DNA of 64,000 nucleotides from the NCBI RefSeq assembly GCF_020320395.1, contig NZ_JAEDAH010000042.1, forward strand, positions 7,559 through 71,558, written 5' to 3'. Under the pieces are notes generated by a model. It was given only the letters and a program-made list of their open reading frames with translations, ran no database searches and was not told the origin of the DNA. The position numbers and the translations under genes were made by a program. The DNA comes from Thalassolituus marinus. GTDB lineage: Bacteria > Pseudomonadota > Gammaproteobacteria > Pseudomonadales > Oceanobacteraceae. Below, piece by piece: positions 36,199 to 46,589 of this stretch. The first letter of the stretch is position 1. Each line of letters opens with the position of its first letter.

Positions 36199-37283
36199 CA
36201 GCCGCCGGCCATCTCGGCCAGCAGGTTAGCCTGATGCTCCTGAATCAGCGGTTCCACCACCGGGTTCAGGTCGCCCTGTACGATTTCTTCCAGTTTATAC
36301 AGGGTCAGGTTGATACGGTGATCGGTAACCCGGCCCTGTGGATAGTTGTAGGTACGAATACGCTCAGAGCGATCACCGGAGCCCACCAGGCTCTTACGGG
36401 TAGCCGCCTGTTCCGCCTGCGCGGCCTGCAGCTGCGCATCACGCAGACGCGTTGCCAGCACCGCCAGTGCCTTGGCACGGTTCTTATGCTGCGAACGTTC
36501 GTCCTGACACTCCACCACCAGACCAGTTGGCAGGTGCGTTACACGAATGGCAGAGTCGGTTTTGTTGATGTGCTGACCACCGGCACCGGAGGCGCGGAAG
36601 GTATCAATACGCAGATCGTTCTTGTTGATGTCGATCTCTTCTTCTTCGCCCACTTCCGGCATCACCGCCACAGTACAGGCAGAAGTGTGAATACGGCCCT
36701 GAGATTCGGTTTCCGGTACACGCTGCACACGGTGTGCGCCGGACTCAAATTTCAGCTGCGAATACACGTCGGTACCGGAAATGCGGGTAATGACTTCTTT
36801 AAAGCCACCATGCTCACCTTCGCTGGCACTCAGCAGTTCGGTGCGCCAGCCGCGGCTTTCGGCATAGCGGGTGTACATACGATAGAGGTCGCCGGCGAAA
36901 ATTGCGGCTTCGTCACCACCGGTACCGGCACGGATTTCCAGCATAACGTTGCGGCTGTCATCCGGGTCTTTCGGCAACAGCAGGATTTCGATATCGCGCG
37001 TCAGTTGCTGCAGACGCTCACGCGCCGACTCCTGTTCTTCCTCACCCATGGCACGCATATCCGGGTCGCTGTCCTGCGCCAGCAGGTTGGCCTCTTCCAG
37101 ATCAGACTCCGCCTGCTTGTAGGCACTGAAGGTCTGCGCGATGGTTTCCAGCTCGGCGTATTCTTTTGACAGCGAACGGAAACGATCCTGATTGCTGGCG
37201 GCTTCCGGTTCGGACAGCAGATGACCGACTTCTTCATAACGGTCGGTAAGGTGTTCAAGTTTGCTGAGAATTGAGCTTTTCAT
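36198..37283 (-). CDS. prfA: Peptide chain release factor 1
   Basis: Reads UAA and UAG at the ribosome and triggers peptide release. 361 residues. GGQ is at 235-237, and the tripeptide that reads the stop codon is PET (190-192), an accepted form of the P-x-T motif. It lies three bases after hemA and overlaps prmC. Confidence 0.97.
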   Translation of the reverse strand: MKSSILSKLEHLTDRYEEVGHLLSEPEAASNQDRFRSLSKEYAELETIAQTFSAYKQAESDLEEANLLAQDSDPDMRAMGEEEQESARERLQQLTRDIEILLLPKDPDDSRNVMLEIRAGTGGDEAAIFAGDLYRMYTRYAESRGWRTELLSASEGEHGGFKEVITRISGTDVYSQLKFESGAHRVQRVPETESQGRIHTSACTVAVMPEVGEEEEIDINKNDLRIDTFRASGAGGQHINKTDSAIRVTHLPTGLVVECQDERSQHKNRAKALAVLATRLRDAQLQAAQAEQAATRKSLVGSGDRSERIRTYNYPQGRVTDHRINLTLYKLEEIVQGDLNPVVEPLIQEHQANLLAEMAGG

Positions 37284-37286
37284 GTG

Positions 37287-38573
37287 TTATTCAGAGTCGT
37301 CTGCGCTGGAAGATGCAGAAGGTGTATTTAAATCAAACAGTTCACGGGTCCAGTCGAGGGTTTCCAAACGTCCCTCAGAGCCTGCCCTACGCAGGGCTGC
37401 CATCGGCGCATGCAGCACCTTGTTGCCAAAGGTATGGGCAAACTGACGCAGTACTTTCTCGGCATCGGCACCGTTCTGTAACTGTTTCAGGGCTTTCTCA
37501 AGTTGCTCTTCGCGCAACGCATCCACTTTGGCACGTAAATCGGTAACGGTATTTACGGCATCCAGTGCTTTCAGTTCACGCATGAAGTGATCGACACCGG
37601 ACAGAATCAGTTCTTCTGCCTGACGTGCGGCATCTTCGCGTGAGCGCACGTTTTCCTCGATGATGCTGCGCAGGTCATCGACGGTGTACAGATAGACGTC
37701 AGACAGTTTGCCGACCTCTTCTTCGATATCGCGCGGAACGGCGATATCCACCATAAACATCGGCTGATGACGACGTTTTTTCAGCGCCTTCTCGACCATG
37801 CCCTTACCCAGAATCGGCAGCGGGCTGGCGGTGGAGGAAATAACGATATCGGCGCGTGGCAGCACCGTTGGAATATCTTCCAGCAATACCGCTTCGGCGT
37901 GGAATTCTTCTGCCAGGTGCTGAGCACGGGCCAGAGTACGGTTCGCCACAGTGATCTGCCGCACACCAGCCTGATACAGATGGCGCGCCACCAGTTCGAT
38001 GGTTTCGCCAGCACCAATCAGCAGCGCCGAGCTGTTAGCCATGTCGGCAAAGATATGTTGCGCCATACGTACCGCGGCGAAGGCCACGGACACCGGGTTT
38101 TCGCCAATGGCAGTATCGGTGCGCACGCGCTTGGCGATGGAGAATGTCTGGCGGAACAGACGTCCCAGCTCAGAGCCGACGGTACCCGCTTCCTGGGCCA
38201 CAGCGTAGGCTGATTTCATCTGCCCCAGAATCTGCGGCTCGCCCAATACCAGTGAATCAAGACCGCTGGCCACACGCATGGTGTGCTGCACAGCTTTGTC
38301 ATCACTCAGGCAATACAGAGTCGGATCAAGTTCTCGACGTTCAATGCCGTGATGATTAGCCAGCCATTCGACCACCACCTCTTCGCTGATCTGATCGGAT
38401 GAGCCGTATATTTCGGTGCGGTTGCAGGTGGAAAGGATAACGACCTCTGCCACCGGATCGAGTGACTGCAGCTGGCCTAACACAGACGGCATTGTGGCAG
38501 GATCGAATGAAACCCGTTCACGAACAGCCACCGGGGCTGTTTTGTGGTTGATTCCTATGGTCCAGATACCCAT
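37287..38573 (-). CDS. hemA: Glutamyl-tRNA reductase
   Basis: First step of the C5 route to tetrapyrroles: reduction of glutamyl-tRNA to glutamate-1-semialdehyde. 428 residues from the ATG at 38573, which opens with the conserved [19 protein letters not shown]; the frame extends to 38630. The catalytic Cys50 is in STCNRTE. An NADPH-binding domain ([16 protein letters not shown]) and a C-terminal dimerisation helix follow. Head of hemA-prfA-prmC-moeB, divergent from the TPR gene. Confidence 0.96.
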   Translation of the reverse strand: MGIWTIGINHKTAPVAVRERVSFDPATMPSVLGQLQSLDPVAEVVILSTCNRTEIYGSSDQISEEVVVEWLANHHGIERRELDPTLYCLSDDKAVQHTMRVASGLDSLVLGEPQILGQMKSAYAVAQEAGTVGSELGRLFRQTFSIAKRVRTDTAIGENPVSVAFAAVRMAQHIFADMANSSALLIGAGETIELVARHLYQAGVRQITVANRTLARAQHLAEEFHAEAVLLEDIPTVLPRADIVISSTASPLPILGKGMVEKALKKRRHQPMFMVDIAVPRDIEEEVGKLSDVYLYTVDDLRSIIEENVRSREDAARQAEELILSGVDHFMRELKALDAVNTVTDLRAKVDALREEQLEKALKQLQNGADAEKVLRQFAHTFGNKVLHAPMAALRRAGSEGRLETLDWTRELFDLNTPSASSSADDSE

Positions 38574-38736
38574 GCCGTTAACTGCAACTCCGCTCGAAAA
38601 GACGCCGGCAAGCCACGAGCTGGCCAGCAAAAGGCGGGATTATAAACATCTGACCGCGTCTTTGCCGCTGAAATCTTTGACTTAAATCCGCATCTAACTC
38701 TAAATAACAGTCAGTTTTTAAGGTTTAATCGGTGTT

Positions 38737-40548
38737 ATGGCTTTTTCACTGCACAGACTGGGACAGGTAGTCCGCACTCCGTTATTGCTGTTACCTCTGG
38801 CAATTACCACGCTTTCCGGCTGCTCGGCACTGTCCGCCAGCCAGCAACCCGAGGCTGCGGTAGCAGACACGGCGATCACTGGCAGCGACAGCGAAACGGT
38901 GAAAACCACGCCGGATACGCCGGCTTACAGGCCAATTCCGGCCAACACCCTGTATTCCCTGCTGGTTGCCGAAATGGCCGGCCAGCGCCAGCGCTTCGAT
39001 ATTTCGCTTTACAACTATATGGATCAGGCGCGCAGCACCCGCGATCCATCCATTGCCGAGCGCGCTACCCGTATCGCACAGTATGTTGGCAGCCACCTGC
39101 ATGCACAGGAAGCGGCTGATATCTGGCTGCAGGAAGATCCGCTGAATCCTGCGGCTCATCAGGCTGCTGCCCAGATCTATATGGAACAGGGGAAATTCTC
39201 AGAGGCCCTGACCCACCTTGAAGCACTGCAGGAACTGGCAGGCATCAGCCAGTACGACTACCTCGCCGCCAACGCCGGTCACCTGCCGCGCCCGCAACAG
39301 GAAGAACTGGCAGGTCTGCTGGCCACCATCAGCGATCAGCAGCCAGACTCATTTTCTATCTGGTATGCACGCGCCATCATGGCTCAGCACCTTGGCGACT
39401 ACGAAGAGTCACTGCACTTTATTAATCAGTCGCTGCGCCTTAATCCCGACTATCTCAGTGCCGGCCTGCAGAAAGGCCGACTGCTGTCGGTGATGAAACG
39501 CTACGACGACGCCATCGACTGGCTCGACGATCTGATTGACGACCATCCGGATCACAAAGGCAGTCTGGTGCTTCGCGCCCGCGTGTTGCTGGAAAAACGT
39601 GATATGGAAGGTGCCCTTGAAGCCTTCCGCCAGCTGCACAAGGATTTCAGCGACGACGGTGCCATTCTGTTATCACTGGCACTGCTGGAAGAAGAGCTCG
39701 GCCAGCGCGAAGATGCACGCGAGCACTTCTATCAGTTACTGGCCACCGAATCACACGTCAATGAGGCCCATTTTTATCTGGGCCGCCTGTGTGAGGAGGA
39801 TGGCGAGTACGATGAAGCCATTCAGCACTACAGCCTGGTCGACAGCGGCCGCGAGCTGTTGCCGTCACAGATGAAGGCAGCAGCACTTATCCACGAACAC
39901 CGTAGCCTGGAAGCTGCGCGCGAGTATCTGGCCGAGTTGCGTGAACATTATCCGCAGTACGCCAGCACTCTGACCCGGGTAGAGGTTGAGTTACTGACCA
40001 GCTCCGATATGAATCAGGAGGCCATGACGCTGATTAACATGAGCCTGCTGGACAATCCGCAGGACATTGATCTGCTGTACACCCGCGCCATGCTGGCCGA
40101 GCGTATGGATAATCTCGCCATGCTGGAAACTGACCTGCGTGAAGTTATCCGCCTGCGTCCAAACCATGCCGAGGCGCTGAACGCCCTCGGATACACACTG
40201 GCCGACCGCACCGACCGCTGGTCGGAAGCACTGCCACTGATCGAACGCGCACTGGAACTCAGCCCGGAGAACCCGGCCGTTATCGACAGCCTGGGCTGGA
40301 TCTATTTCCGCATGGGTGATGTCAAACGCGCTCGCCCTCTGCTGGAAAAGGCCTTTGGCATGATGAAAGACCATGAAATCGCGGCTCATCTCGGCGAGTT
40401 ACTGTGGATAACCGGCGAACGAGAGCAAGCCCTGCAGGTATGGTCGGAAGGGCTGGAGCAACGCCCAGACAGCCACATTATTGATGAAACCCTGCAACGT
40501 CTGAACATCGACACGGCAGATCTGCCTGCCCTTCAGGCGGCAGAATGA
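38737..40548 (+). CDS. TPR-repeat lipoprotein upstream of lolB
   Basis: 603 residues. Signal peptide with lipobox LSGC (Cys29), then multiple tetratricopeptide repeats across the length, for example AHFYLGRLCEEDGEYDEAIQHY and ALNALGYTLADRTDRWSEAL near the C terminus. A gene of this type lies between hemA and lolB in Pseudomonas too. The likely place is the periplasmic face of a membrane; the partner is unknown. Its stop overlaps the lolB ATG by four bases (ATGA). Confidence 0.88.
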   Translation: MAFSLHRLGQVVRTPLLLLPLAITTLSGCSALSASQQPEAAVADTAITGSDSETVKTTPDTPAYRPIPANTLYSLLVAEMAGQRQRFDISLYNYMDQARSTRDPSIAERATRIAQYVGSHLHAQEAADIWLQEDPLNPAAHQAAAQIYMEQGKFSEALTHLEALQELAGISQYDYLAANAGHLPRPQQEELAGLLATISDQQPDSFSIWYARAIMAQHLGDYEESLHFINQSLRLNPDYLSAGLQKGRLLSVMKRYDDAIDWLDDLIDDHPDHKGSLVLRARVLLEKRDMEGALEAFRQLHKDFSDDGAILLSLALLEEELGQREDAREHFYQLLATESHVNEAHFYLGRLCEEDGEYDEAIQHYSLVDSGRELLPSQMKAAALIHEHRSLEAAREYLAELREHYPQYASTLTRVEVELLTSSDMNQEAMTLINMSLLDNPQDIDLLYTRAMLAERMDNLAMLETDLREVIRLRPNHAEALNALGYTLADRTDRWSEALPLIERALELSPENPAVIDSLGWIYFRMGDVKRARPLLEKAFGMMKDHEIAAHLGELLWITGEREQALQVWSEGLEQRPDSHIIDETLQRLNIDTADLPALQAAE

Positions 40549-41135
40549 AGACGAACCTCATACAGGGGCTGCTACTGGCAGCCCTGCTGCTGTTGGGTGG
40601 CTGCGCCAGCCTCACACCCTCTGGTGGTCAGCACAGCCTGCAGAACCAGTTGAGCGACCTTGATAACTGGCAGGTACGCGGCAAACTGTCGGTGGTCACG
40701 CCGGATGACAGCATGACTGGCTATCTGACCTGGGAACAGGAAAAACGCCACTACGACCTGTTTATCTCCGGCCCTTTTGGTGCCGGTGCCTCTCGCCTGA
40801 GCGGTAACCATAAACAAGCGGAGCTGACTCTGCCCGGCTGGGACAAAGCTCGTACAGCACGCTCACCAGAAGCACTGATGCTGCAGTATATGGGCTGGAA
40901 CTTTCCGGTCAGTGACATCCGTTACTGGGTTAAAGGCCAGCCGAGCCCGGCAGGAAAACCAGCCGCTGAGTTTGATGAACATGGCTTATTGTCACGCCTG
41001 CAACAGCACGGCTGGGATATCCGCTACTCCCGTTATCAGCAACATAATGGCTACTGGCTACCGGGGCTGATTAAAATAAGCGGCTACGACTTCCGATTTG
41101 TATTCTCGATTAAAGAGTGGACCCTGAATGGCTGA
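40545..41135 (+). CDS. lolB: Outer-membrane lipoprotein receptor LolB
   Basis: Accepts lipoproteins from LolA and inserts them in the outer membrane. 196 residues with lipobox LLGGCAS (Cys20) and the family features DNWQVRGKLSVVTPDDSMTG and WQ-poor beta-sheet half barrel, ending with the LPGLIKISGYDFRF strand. It overlaps ispE by eight bases. Confidence 0.93.
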   Translation: MKTNLIQGLLLAALLLLGGCASLTPSGGQHSLQNQLSDLDNWQVRGKLSVVTPDDSMTGYLTWEQEKRHYDLFISGPFGAGASRLSGNHKQAELTLPGWDKARTARSPEALMLQYMGWNFPVSDIRYWVKGQPSPAGKPAAEFDEHGLLSRLQQHGWDIRYSRYQQHNGYWLPGLIKISGYDFRFVFSIKEWTLNG

Positions 41136-41997
41136 CCTGCCGTCTGCACAGGACTGGCTGAGCGCACCTGCGCCTGCCAAGCTGAACCTCATGCTACACA
41201 TTACCGGCCGTCGGGCCGATGGCTACCACAACCTGCAAACCCTGTTTCAGTTTCTGGATTACGGCGATGAACTGCATTTCCGTCGTCGTAACGATAACCA
41301 GCTGACGCTGTCACCGGCGGTGGACGGCGTGGAATTCGAAGACAACCTGATTATTCGTGCCGCACGCATGCTGCAGCAGCGCAGTGATAACCCCTGCGGC
41401 GCCGATATCCGCCTGGATAAAGTTCTGCCTATGGGCGGTGGTCTTGGCGGTGGCAGTTCAGATGCCGCCACGACTCTGCTGGCACTGAACAAACTATGGG
41501 ATCTGGGCTTATCGCTGGATGAACTGGCGAGCATGGGACTGGCATTGGGGGCTGATGTTCCGGTGTTTGTGCGCGGCGAAGCAGCCTTTGCCGAAGGGGT
41601 CGGCGAGATCCTGACCCCTGTGTCGGAACTGGCAGAACCGTGGTTTGTTGTGGTGTGCCCGCAAGTCCATGTTAATACAGGAAAAATTTTTTCACATGAG
41701 GGGTTGACGCGTGATACGGACCCCATTAATATTCGCACCGCGTTGAGGCAAGGGGGCAGAAATGACTGCCAGCAAGTTGTCACAATGCTTTACCCAGAAA
41801 TTGGTAACGCATTGAATTTGCTAAATAAATTTTCCTCTGCTAAGATGACCGGAACTGGAGCATGTATATTTTCAAGCTTCAATTCTGAGACAGAAGCCAT
41901 CAGTGTTTCTGAGCAGTTATCGGCTGAATATCAGGCTTTTGTGGCCAGGGGAGTTAACCTCTCACCGACACATAAGGTATTATTCAGACCGTCTTAA
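41128..41997 (+). CDS. ispE: 4-diphosphocytidyl-2-C-methyl-D-erythritol kinase
   Basis: GHMP kinase of the methylerythritol phosphate route to isoprenoids. 289 residues. Lys18 in APAKLNLML and the ATP loop MGGGLGGGSSDAATT (102-116) are present, as is the C-terminal MTGTGACIFSSF. The lower GC of the last 300 bases is noticeable but the protein remains family-like. Overlaps lolB; followed by tRNA(Gln). Confidence 0.95.
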   Translation: MADLPSAQDWLSAPAPAKLNLMLHITGRRADGYHNLQTLFQFLDYGDELHFRRRNDNQLTLSPAVDGVEFEDNLIIRAARMLQQRSDNPCGADIRLDKVLPMGGGLGGGSSDAATTLLALNKLWDLGLSLDELASMGLALGADVPVFVRGEAAFAEGVGEILTPVSELAEPWFVVVCPQVHVNTGKIFSHEGLTRDTDPINIRTALRQGGRNDCQQVVTMLYPEIGNALNLLNKFSSAKMTGTGACIFSSFNSETEAISVSEQLSAEYQAFVARGVNLSPTHKVLFRPS

Positions 41998-42004
41998 AAG
42001 TTGC

Positions 42005-42079
42005 TGGGGTGTCGCCAAGTGGTAAGGCAACGGGTTTTGATCCCGTCATTCGCAGGTTCGAGTCCTGCCACCTCAGCCA
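42005..42079 (+). tRNA. tRNA-Gln (anticodon TTG)
   Basis: A 75-base cloverleaf with encoded CCA. The acceptor stem TGGGGTG pairs with CACCTCA (one G-T), the D arm has AAGTGGTAAGGC, the anticodon loop TTTTGAT gives TTG, and the T arm is CGCAGGTTCGAGTCCTGC. Its place between ispE and prs matches Pseudomonas. Confidence 0.96.
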
Positions 42080-42132
42080 ATTCTTCTATTCTTCATCATT
42101 GATATATACAAAGTACCGAGAGGACAATCGCC

Positions 42133-43074
42133 GTGTCTAAGCTGATGGTATTTACCGGCAATGCTAACCCTGAGCTGGCTAAACTCGTTGTTGAACGACT
42201 GGATATTCCTCTGGGCGATGCCGTAGTCGGCAAGTTCAGTGATGGAGAAATCACGATCGAGATTAATGAAAACGTTCGTGGTAAAGATGTATTTATCATT
42301 CAGCCAACCTGTCAGCCGACCAACGACAACCTGATGGAAGTCCTGCTGCTGGCTGATGGCCTGCGTCGCGCTTCTGCAAGCCGTATTACCGCAGTTGTCC
42401 CTTACTTTGGCTATGCCCGTCAGGACCGTCGTCCACGTTCCGCTCGTGTGCCGATCAGCGCTCGCGCAGTGGCAGACATGATGTCCGGCGCAGGCATTGA
42501 CCGCGTTCTGACCGTTGACCTGCACGCTGACCAGATCCAGGGCTTCTTCGATGTTCCTGTTGATAACGTTTACGGCTCCCCTATCCTGCTGGACGATCTT
42601 GAGCGTCAGGCGTATGACGACCTGATCGTTGTATCTCCGGATATCGGCGGTGTGGTGCGTGCCCGTGCAATCGCCAAGCAGCTGAACGTAGACCTGGCCA
42701 TCATCGACAAGCGTCGTCCGAAAGCCAACGTGTCTGAAGTGATGAATATCATCGGTGATGTTAAAGACCGTACCTGTGTACTGGTGGATGACATGGTCGA
42801 TACCGCTGGCACACTGTGCCACGCAGCCAAAGCGCTGAAAGAGTTCGGTGCGAAAAAGGTTGTCGCCTACTGTACACATCCTGTACTATCCGGGCCCGCT
42901 GTTGAGCGACTGGCCAACGCAGAGCTGGACGAGCTGGTAGTGACTGACACTATCCCACTGTCTGAAGCCGCGAAGTCTATCGGTCGTATCCGCCAACTGA
43001 CCATTGCTGGTCTGCTGGCTGAAGCCGTACGTCGTGTAAACAACGAAGAATCCATCAGCGCGATGTTCCGCTAA
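42133..43074 (+). CDS. prs: Ribose-phosphate pyrophosphokinase
   Basis: Makes PRPP from ribose 5-phosphate and ATP for nucleotide, His and Trp synthesis. 313 residues, starting with GTG ([16 protein letters not shown]). YARQDRR and the metal-binding [17 protein letters not shown] are present, and the PRPP loop is [15 protein letters not shown] near 218. A terminator follows the gene. Confidence 0.97.
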   Translation: MSKLMVFTGNANPELAKLVVERLDIPLGDAVVGKFSDGEITIEINENVRGKDVFIIQPTCQPTNDNLMEVLLLADGLRRASASRITAVVPYFGYARQDRRPRSARVPISARAVADMMSGAGIDRVLTVDLHADQIQGFFDVPVDNVYGSPILLDDLERQAYDDLIVVSPDIGGVVRARAIAKQLNVDLAIIDKRRPKANVSEVMNIIGDVKDRTCVLVDDMVDTAGTLCHAAKALKEFGAKKVVAYCTHPVLSGPAVERLANAELDELVVTDTIPLSEAAKSIGRIRQLTIAGLLAEAVRRVNNEESISAMFR

Positions 43075-43112
43075 GCACGAACCCGCTGTTAAAAGATTCA
43101 CGATTTTTTTGG

Positions 43113-43147
43113 CCGCCTGAACTGGTCGCAAGTTCAGGCGGTTTTTA
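43113..43147 (+). terminator. Terminator between prs and rplY
   Basis: An 11-base perfect stem (43113-43123 with 43131-43141) is followed by five T residues. Confidence 0.9.
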
Positions 43148-43171
43148 TGTAAAAACCCAAGAGGAAATACC

Positions 43172-43801
43172 ATGTCAGAATTCACTCTGTCTGCAGAACT
43201 TCGCGAAGATGCAGGGAAAGGTGCGAGCCGCCGCCTGCGTCGCGAAAACGGCGTTCCAGCTATCGTTTATGGCGGTAAAGCTGGCGGTAACGACCGTAAA
43301 CCTACTGCAATCACGCTGAAATCTAACGAGCTGAAAAAAGCTCTGGAAAACGAAGCTTTCTACAGCAGCATCATCACTCTGAACGTTGCTGGTAAAGAAG
43401 AGCAAGTAGTCCTGAAAGATCTGCAGCGTCACCCAGCCAAGCCAATGATCTGGCACGCTGACTTCCTGCGCGTAAGCAAGTCCACCAAGATCAAAGCACA
43501 CGTTCCACTGCACTTCCTGAACGAAGAAGCATGTGTAGGCGTGAAACTGGGCGGTGGTAAAATTACTCACCAGCTGACCAGCCTGGACATCATCTGCTCT
43601 GCAGGCGACCTGCCAGAATTCATCGAAATCGATCTGGCCGCTGTTGAAGTTGGCACTGTGATCCACCTGTCAGACCTGAAACTGCCTAAAGGCGTTGAGT
43701 CTCTGGCACTGTCTCACGGTCCTGAGCACGACACTGCTGTTGTAACTGTAAACGCTCCTAAGGGCGGTGCAGCTGAAGAAGCAGAAGAATCAGCAGAGTA
43801 A
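43172..43801 (+). CDS. rplY: 50S ribosomal protein L25, long (CTC) form
   Basis: Binds 5S rRNA. 209 residues: the N-terminal L25 domain (SAELREDAGKGASRRLRRE) plus the C-terminal CTC/TL5 beta domain, and an acidic Glu-rich tail. GAGGAAA lies before the ATG. Flanked by terminators on both sides, so it may be its own unit. Confidence 0.96.
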   Translation: MSEFTLSAELREDAGKGASRRLRRENGVPAIVYGGKAGGNDRKPTAITLKSNELKKALENEAFYSSIITLNVAGKEEQVVLKDLQRHPAKPMIWHADFLRVSKSTKIKAHVPLHFLNEEACVGVKLGGGKITHQLTSLDIICSAGDLPEFIEIDLAAVEVGTVIHLSDLKLPKGVESLALSHGPEHDTAVVTVNAPKGGAAEEAEESAE

Positions 43802-43820
43802 TTTCTGCTGATTGTATGAA

Positions 43821-43848
43821 AAAGCGGGGCTGGTCCCCGCTTTTTTAT
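43821..43848 (+). terminator. Terminator after rplY
   Basis: AGCGGGG and CCCCGCT around a short loop, followed by six T residues. Confidence 0.92.
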
Positions 43849-43879
43849 TGGTTTTTATTCACGCATGAGAGTCGGGCTT

Positions 43880-44467
43880 ATGAGTGACGCGATTCAGTTA
43901 ATTGTTGGCCTGGGCAACCCCGGAGCCGAATACGAAAACACCCGCCACAATGCCGGCGCCTGGCTGGTAGAACGCCTGGCGCGCAGCGAAGGTGTTCGTC
44001 TTTCGCCAGAGAAGAAGTTTCATGGTTACGCGGGGCGTGCTCGCATCAGCGGCAATGAATGCTGGCTGCTGATTCCGACAACCTTTATGAATCTCAGTGG
44101 TCAGGCCGTTCAGGCGCTGGCGAACTTCTACAAGATCAAACCTGAACAGATTCTGGTGGTACACGACGAGCTGGACCTGCCGGCTGGCCAGGCCAGATTC
44201 AAATTCGGTGGCGGCCACGGCGGCCAGAATGGTCTGCGCGATATCATCAGCAAGCTTGGCAACAACAACAATTTCCACCGCTTGCGCGTGGGCATCGGCC
44301 ATCCCGGCGACAAAAGCAAGGTTACCGGCCACGTACTCGGCAAACCGAGCAGTAACGAGCAAACAGCCATCGACAGCAGCATTGATGAAGCATTACGTGT
44401 TTTAGCGGATGCGGTTAGTGGCGACATGGCCAAAGCAATGAATCGCCTGCACTCGTTCAAAGGCTGA
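43880..44467 (+). CDS. pth: Peptidyl-tRNA hydrolase
   Basis: Frees tRNA from peptides dropped by the ribosome. 195 residues from the ATG at 43880; an upstream ATG at 43865 adds five residues. The catalytic His23 is in NTRHNAG, with Asn13 in [10 protein letters not shown] and HDELDLPAG later. The C-terminal lid is present. Confidence 0.95.
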   Translation: MSDAIQLIVGLGNPGAEYENTRHNAGAWLVERLARSEGVRLSPEKKFHGYAGRARISGNECWLLIPTTFMNLSGQAVQALANFYKIKPEQILVVHDELDLPAGQARFKFGGGHGGQNGLRDIISKLGNNNNFHRLRVGIGHPGDKSKVTGHVLGKPSSNEQTAIDSSIDEALRVLADAVSGDMAKAMNRLHSFKG

Positions 44468-44550
44468 AACATACTGGCGGCATTCAGAGGCCGGCAGATT
44501 TCGGGTAAACTACCCGCCAGAATTTTACGACCAGAATTACAGGACAAGCT

Positions 44551-45642
44551 ATGGGCTTTAAATGCGGTATCGTTGGCCTGCCCAACGTAGGTAAATCCAC
44601 TCTGTTTAACGCACTGACCAAAAACGGTATCGCGGCAGAAAACTTCCCGTTCTGTACTATTGAACCGAACGCCGGAACCGTAGCCATGCCAGACCCGCGT
44701 CTGGATGCTCTGGCAGAAATTGTTAAGCCGGAACGTGTTGTGCCGACCACCATGGAGTTTGTCGATATCGCAGGTCTGGTTGCCGGCGCCTCCAAAGGTG
44801 AAGGTCTGGGCAACCAGTTCCTCGCCAACATCCGTGAAACCGACGCTATCGCCCACGTTGTGCGCTGTTTTGAAGATGACAACGTTATCCACGTTGCCAA
44901 CCGCGTGAACCCGGCGGAAGACGTCGACATCATCAACACCGAACTGATTCTGGCCGACCTTGAGTCATGCGAGAAGCAGCTGCAGCGTGTAACCCGTACC
45001 GCGAAAGGTGGCGACAAAGAATCCATTGCTCAGAAAGCACTGCTTGAGCGCCTGATTCCTCACTTTGAGGAAGGCAAAACTGCTCGCATGCTGGACATGT
45101 CCGATGACGAAAAAGTCACCGCACGTCGTTTCCACCTGCTGACCACCAAGCCAACCATGTACATCGCTAACGTGGCGGAAGATGGCTTTGAGGACAACCC
45201 GTTCCTCGATATCGTGAAAGGCATTGCCGAATCAGAAGGTGCCGTAGTCGTTGCTGTGTGCAACAAGATCGAAGCTGAGATCTCCGAACTTGAAGACGAA
45301 GAGAAAATGGAATTCCTGGAGATGATGGGCATGGAAGAACCTGGTCTGGATCGTGTGATCCGCGCCGGTTATGAACTGCTGGGCCTGCAGACCTACTTCA
45401 CCGCAGGTGTGAAGGAAGTTCGCGCCTGGACCATCAAAGTGGGAGCAACAGCCCCACGCGCAGCGGCAGCCATCCACACCGACTTCGAACGCGGCTTTAT
45501 CCGTGCAGAAGTGATCAGCTATGCCGATTTCACCCAGTACAAAGGTGAAGCCGGAGCCAAAGAAGCCGGTAAGTGGCGTCTGGAAGGTAAGGAATACATC
45601 GTTAAGGATGGTGACGTTATTCACTTCCGCTTCAACGTGTAA
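44551..45642 (+). CDS. ychF: Redox-regulated ATPase YchF
   Basis: Obg-family P-loop protein that prefers ATP. 363 residues. P loop GLPNVGKST (9-17), switch region [20 protein letters not shown], a coiled-coil insertion, and a C-terminal TGS domain ending [13 protein letters not shown]. Directly downstream of pth, the usual arrangement, and followed by a terminator. Confidence 0.97.
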   Translation: MGFKCGIVGLPNVGKSTLFNALTKNGIAAENFPFCTIEPNAGTVAMPDPRLDALAEIVKPERVVPTTMEFVDIAGLVAGASKGEGLGNQFLANIRETDAIAHVVRCFEDDNVIHVANRVNPAEDVDIINTELILADLESCEKQLQRVTRTAKGGDKESIAQKALLERLIPHFEEGKTARMLDMSDDEKVTARRFHLLTTKPTMYIANVAEDGFEDNPFLDIVKGIAESEGAVVVAVCNKIEAEISELEDEEKMEFLEMMGMEEPGLDRVIRAGYELLGLQTYFTAGVKEVRAWTIKVGATAPRAAAAIHTDFERGFIRAEVISYADFTQYKGEAGAKEAGKWRLEGKEYIVKDGDVIHFRFNV

Positions 45643-45657
45643 GCCAGTACCACAGAG

Positions 45658-45682
45658 AAAGCGCCCACCGGGCGCTTTTTTT
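45658..45682 (+). terminator. Terminator after ychF
   Basis: AAGCGCCC and GGGCGCTT with a short loop, followed by seven T residues. Confidence 0.93.
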
Positions 45683-45762
45683 ATGCCCGCAGATTGAGCA
45701 CAACAAACTGATCCACCAGTGAAACAAAGCAGGGTTGATCGAAATACTGATCAGGAGCAGAA

Positions 45763-45772
45763 TGAACGTTCA
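45763..45772. promoter_or_regulatory. TetR operator candidate, site 1
   Basis: TGAACGTTCA is a perfect palindrome 20 bases before the tetR-type gene. The wider sequence GAATGAACGTTCAGTCA recurs, with two changes, upstream of the small ORF at 46417. The pair is best read as operators of this regulator. Confidence 0.6.
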
Positions 45773-45792
45773 GTCACATTCAGAACAGTTTG

Positions 45793-46356
45793 ATGGATAA
45801 ACGTCGTAATATTCTTGAAGCAACCTCCGACCTGATTGCCGGTCAGGGGCTGCAGAACTGCCCCATGTCGATGATTGCCAAGCATGCGGGCTGTGGTGCG
45901 GGGACTATTTATCGTTATTTCGAGACCAAGGAAGACCTGGTACTCGCTCTGTTCACTGAACTCAGTAACGATATGGCCGAATCCTGCCTGCAGGGTTATG
46001 ACGAATCATCCTGCATAAAACAGCGCTTTTTCACCTTCTGGGGAAATTTCTACCGTTTTATGCACGAAACACCGCGCAATCAGACGCTGATTGAGCAATT
46101 GTCTGCCTGCCCTGCTATCAGTCAGGAGCTACGCGATCAGGCAATGGACAAGGTGATTCACGCCGGTAACAAGCTGATGGATGATGGCAAAGCGCAGTTA
46201 CTTATAAAAAACATGCCCAACGAGATTCTGAAAACGATGACGTTCGGCAGCCTGATGATGATTTCAAAGAAACAGCACATGATGCCGGATATGTTTCCGG
46301 AACCTGTGTCAGAGCAAGACTTACTGACCATGTGCTGGGATGCCGTAAAAGCCTGA
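45793..46356 (+). CDS. TetR-family transcriptional regulator
   Basis: 187 residues from the ATG at 45793. Helix-turn-helix at about 25-45 reads SMIAKHAGCGAGTIYRYFETKEDLVLALF. The C-terminal ligand domain is not assignable. TetR operators are typically found before the regulated gene and the regulator gene; here near-identical palindromes are at 45763 and 46384, on either side of the gene. It therefore likely represses itself and the small ORF that follows. Confidence 0.88.
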   Translation: MDKRRNILEATSDLIAGQGLQNCPMSMIAKHAGCGAGTIYRYFETKEDLVLALFTELSNDMAESCLQGYDESSCIKQRFFTFWGNFYRFMHETPRNQTLIEQLSACPAISQELRDQAMDKVIHAGNKLMDDGKAQLLIKNMPNEILKTMTFGSLMMISKKQHMMPDMFPEPVSEQDLLTMCWDAVKA

Positions 46357-46383
46357 CCCGGTTTTTATGTCACTACAACTGAA

Positions 46384-46393
46384 TGAACATTCA
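46384..46393. promoter_or_regulatory. TetR operator candidate, site 2
   Basis: TGAACATTCA within GAATGAACATTCACTCA, 15 of 17 bases shared with the site at 45760-45776. It lies 24 bases before the small ORF at 46417, consistent with a repressor site near its promoter. Confidence 0.6.
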
Positions 46394-46416
46394 CTCAAAC
46401 TAAAGGCAGGTTACCC

Positions 46417-46572
46417 ATGGCAACATCACTCAGTACCGCAAGTGCACTACCAGCCAAGGAAACACACGCGGCACACAAGCCAGCCAAGCGCATCTCCTAC
46501 TTCGATGTGCTGACTGAAATTACGCTCAAGCGTAAGCGCGTGAAGAATGGAGAAGCGCACCGCTCATTGTGA
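46417..46572 (+). CDS. Small protein, 51 aa, function unknown
   Basis: ATG at 46417 with AGG six bases upstream; stop at 46570-46572. The first 25 residues are Ala- and Lys-rich; the second half is basic and helical-looking (SYFDVLTEITLKRKRVKNGE). No membrane segment or signal peptide. A TetR-type operator lies 24 bases upstream and an inverted repeat overlaps the stop, so it has the layout of a short regulated transcript. I do not recognise the family; coding status rests on context and the clean start. Confidence 0.5.
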   Translation: MATSLSTASALPAKETHAAHKPAKRISYFDVLTEITLKRKRVKNGEAHRSL

Positions 46573-46582
46573 GTGTGCGCTT
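46553..46582 (+). terminator. Possible terminator at the end of the small ORF
   Basis: AAGCGCAC (46553-46560) and GTGCGCTT (46575-46582) are perfect 8-base arms. Only three T residues end the structure, so the terminator is weak or shared with the convergent gene. Confidence 0.45.
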
Positions 46583-46589
46583 TACCCCA

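Noticed and set aside
36198-37283. PET in place of PAT in release factor 1 as altered codon reading
   Set aside because: The motif is P-x-T and the middle residue varies among bacteria.
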